A program made the position numbers and the translations under genes. A DNA stretch of 64,000 nt, from positions 23,575 through 87,574 of the forward strand of contig PDRZ01000023.1 of assembly GCA_002747035.1 (NCBI GenBank). Direction: 5' to 3'. Shown one piece after another: positions 63,831 through 64,000 of the stretch (within the stretch, counting starts at the first letter, position 1; each line of letters begins with the position of its first letter). The notes under the pieces are model-generated. The model worked only from the letters and a program-made list of their open reading frames with translations. It was not told where the DNA came from and searched no databases. The DNA comes from Rhodobacterales bacterium. Its GTDB lineage: Bacteria; Pseudomonadota; Alphaproteobacteria; Rhodobacterales; Rhodobacteraceae.

Positions 63831-63914
63831 TTCATCCGCCCTTACAGGCGGCTTCGCACGCGAGACGTGACCGTAAGGGAGCGGCGAGAGCCAACCCCCG
63901 GCTAGGGTCGGGAC

Positions 63915-64000
63915 TCAATTGGTCCACCAGACGATGGCAGCGGCCAGGAAGACTGCCGACAGGAAGATATCGGCTCTCTTGTCGTAACGGGTTGCTATTC
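63915..64000 (-). mobile_element. IS5-family transposase C-terminus (element continues past window)
   Basis: The minus strand encodes ATRYDKRADIFLSAVFLAAA and then IVWWTN before a TGA, the standard C-terminal end of IS5-family (IS427-type) DDE transposases. The rest of the element is outside the window. The bases to the left (GCTAGGGTCGGGACTC) probably include the terminal inverted repeat. It lies about 85 bases after the hydroxylase gene. Confidence 0.85.

Noticed and set aside
1-64000. CRISPR array, rRNA, tRNA or prophage
   Set aside because: No regular direct repeats with spacers, no rRNA or complete tRNA patterns and no phage structural genes were seen.

Overview
The window is a 64 kb piece of a GC-rich (about 60 percent) alphaproteobacterial chromosome. 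The gene set and order (mtnP-apt-tldD, an aa3 oxidase cluster, surf1-thrC-M16 protease, topA, infA-maf-rng, the NDUFS4-type complex I protein, FnrL-like and CtrA-like sites) fit a member of the Rhodobacteraceae, probably a marine roseobacter-type organism. Most of it is housekeeping and catabolic core genome. No rRNA, tRNA, CRISPR array or prophage was found; an IS5-type transposase end enters at the right edge.

Layout. 1-5.4 kb: SulP anion transporter (cut by the left edge), mtnP, apt and tldD. 5.4-9.2 kb: cytochrome c oxidase subunits and assembly factors (ctaC, ctaB, a small membrane protein, ctaG, ctaE) behind a good FNR-type box. 9.2-15.8 kb: surf1 running in frame into thrC without a stop codon, then an M16 peptidase, a GNAT acetyltransferase, an FAD-linked dehydrogenase and dprA with a CtrA-like box. 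15.8-23.4 kb: an orphan secreted protein, topA, a ketoacid CoA-transferase operon with a small extra gene between the subunits, and parC. 23.5-27.8 kb: SH3b envelope protein, SDR, Cu(I) P-type ATPase. 27.9-34.2 kb: TRAP transporter (dctM, dctQ, dctP), a CoxG-like protein and an acyl-CoA synthetase, all on the minus strand. 34.5-37.3 kb: nitrilase-family hydrolase, infA, maf, rng. 38-45.2 kb: a plus-strand run of catabolic enzymes (HAD, two alpha/beta hydrolases, threonine dehydratase-like enzyme, EEP nuclease-like protein, MFS exporter, zinc alcohol dehydrogenase). 45.5-49.2 kb: a persulfide-sensor-type ArsR repressor, a complex I accessory protein and uvrB. 49.2-50.3 kb: a lower-GC patch of small membrane or secreted proteins. 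50.3-54.3 kb: TIM-barrel isomerase, rhodanese, a broken zinc-ribbon gene, two tandem universal stress proteins, an ABM-domain protein and an outer-membrane-like protein. 54.5-64 kb: a large beta-helix protein, yqeY, carA, a GspE-N/GT2 fusion, a GntR regulator, a HAD nucleotidase, a UbiH-type hydroxylase and the IS fragment.

The strongest signals outside the genes are short repeated elements. One family carries a hairpin that begins TAAAGCG; three copies have different stem sequences that still pair, and a conserved loop. In three genes the TAA stop codon is the first three bases of TAAAGCG. A second family is a 31-base intergenic element (GTGCCGC, five bases, TGCGCAAAARTCACCCCCC), seen three times, each time among GTTAAC hexamers. 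Other leads are the SURF1-ThrC open reading frame, CtrA-like boxes in front of dprA, an outer-membrane-like gene and the GspE-N/GT2 gene, and a perfect spaced palindrome upstream of the TRAP operon.
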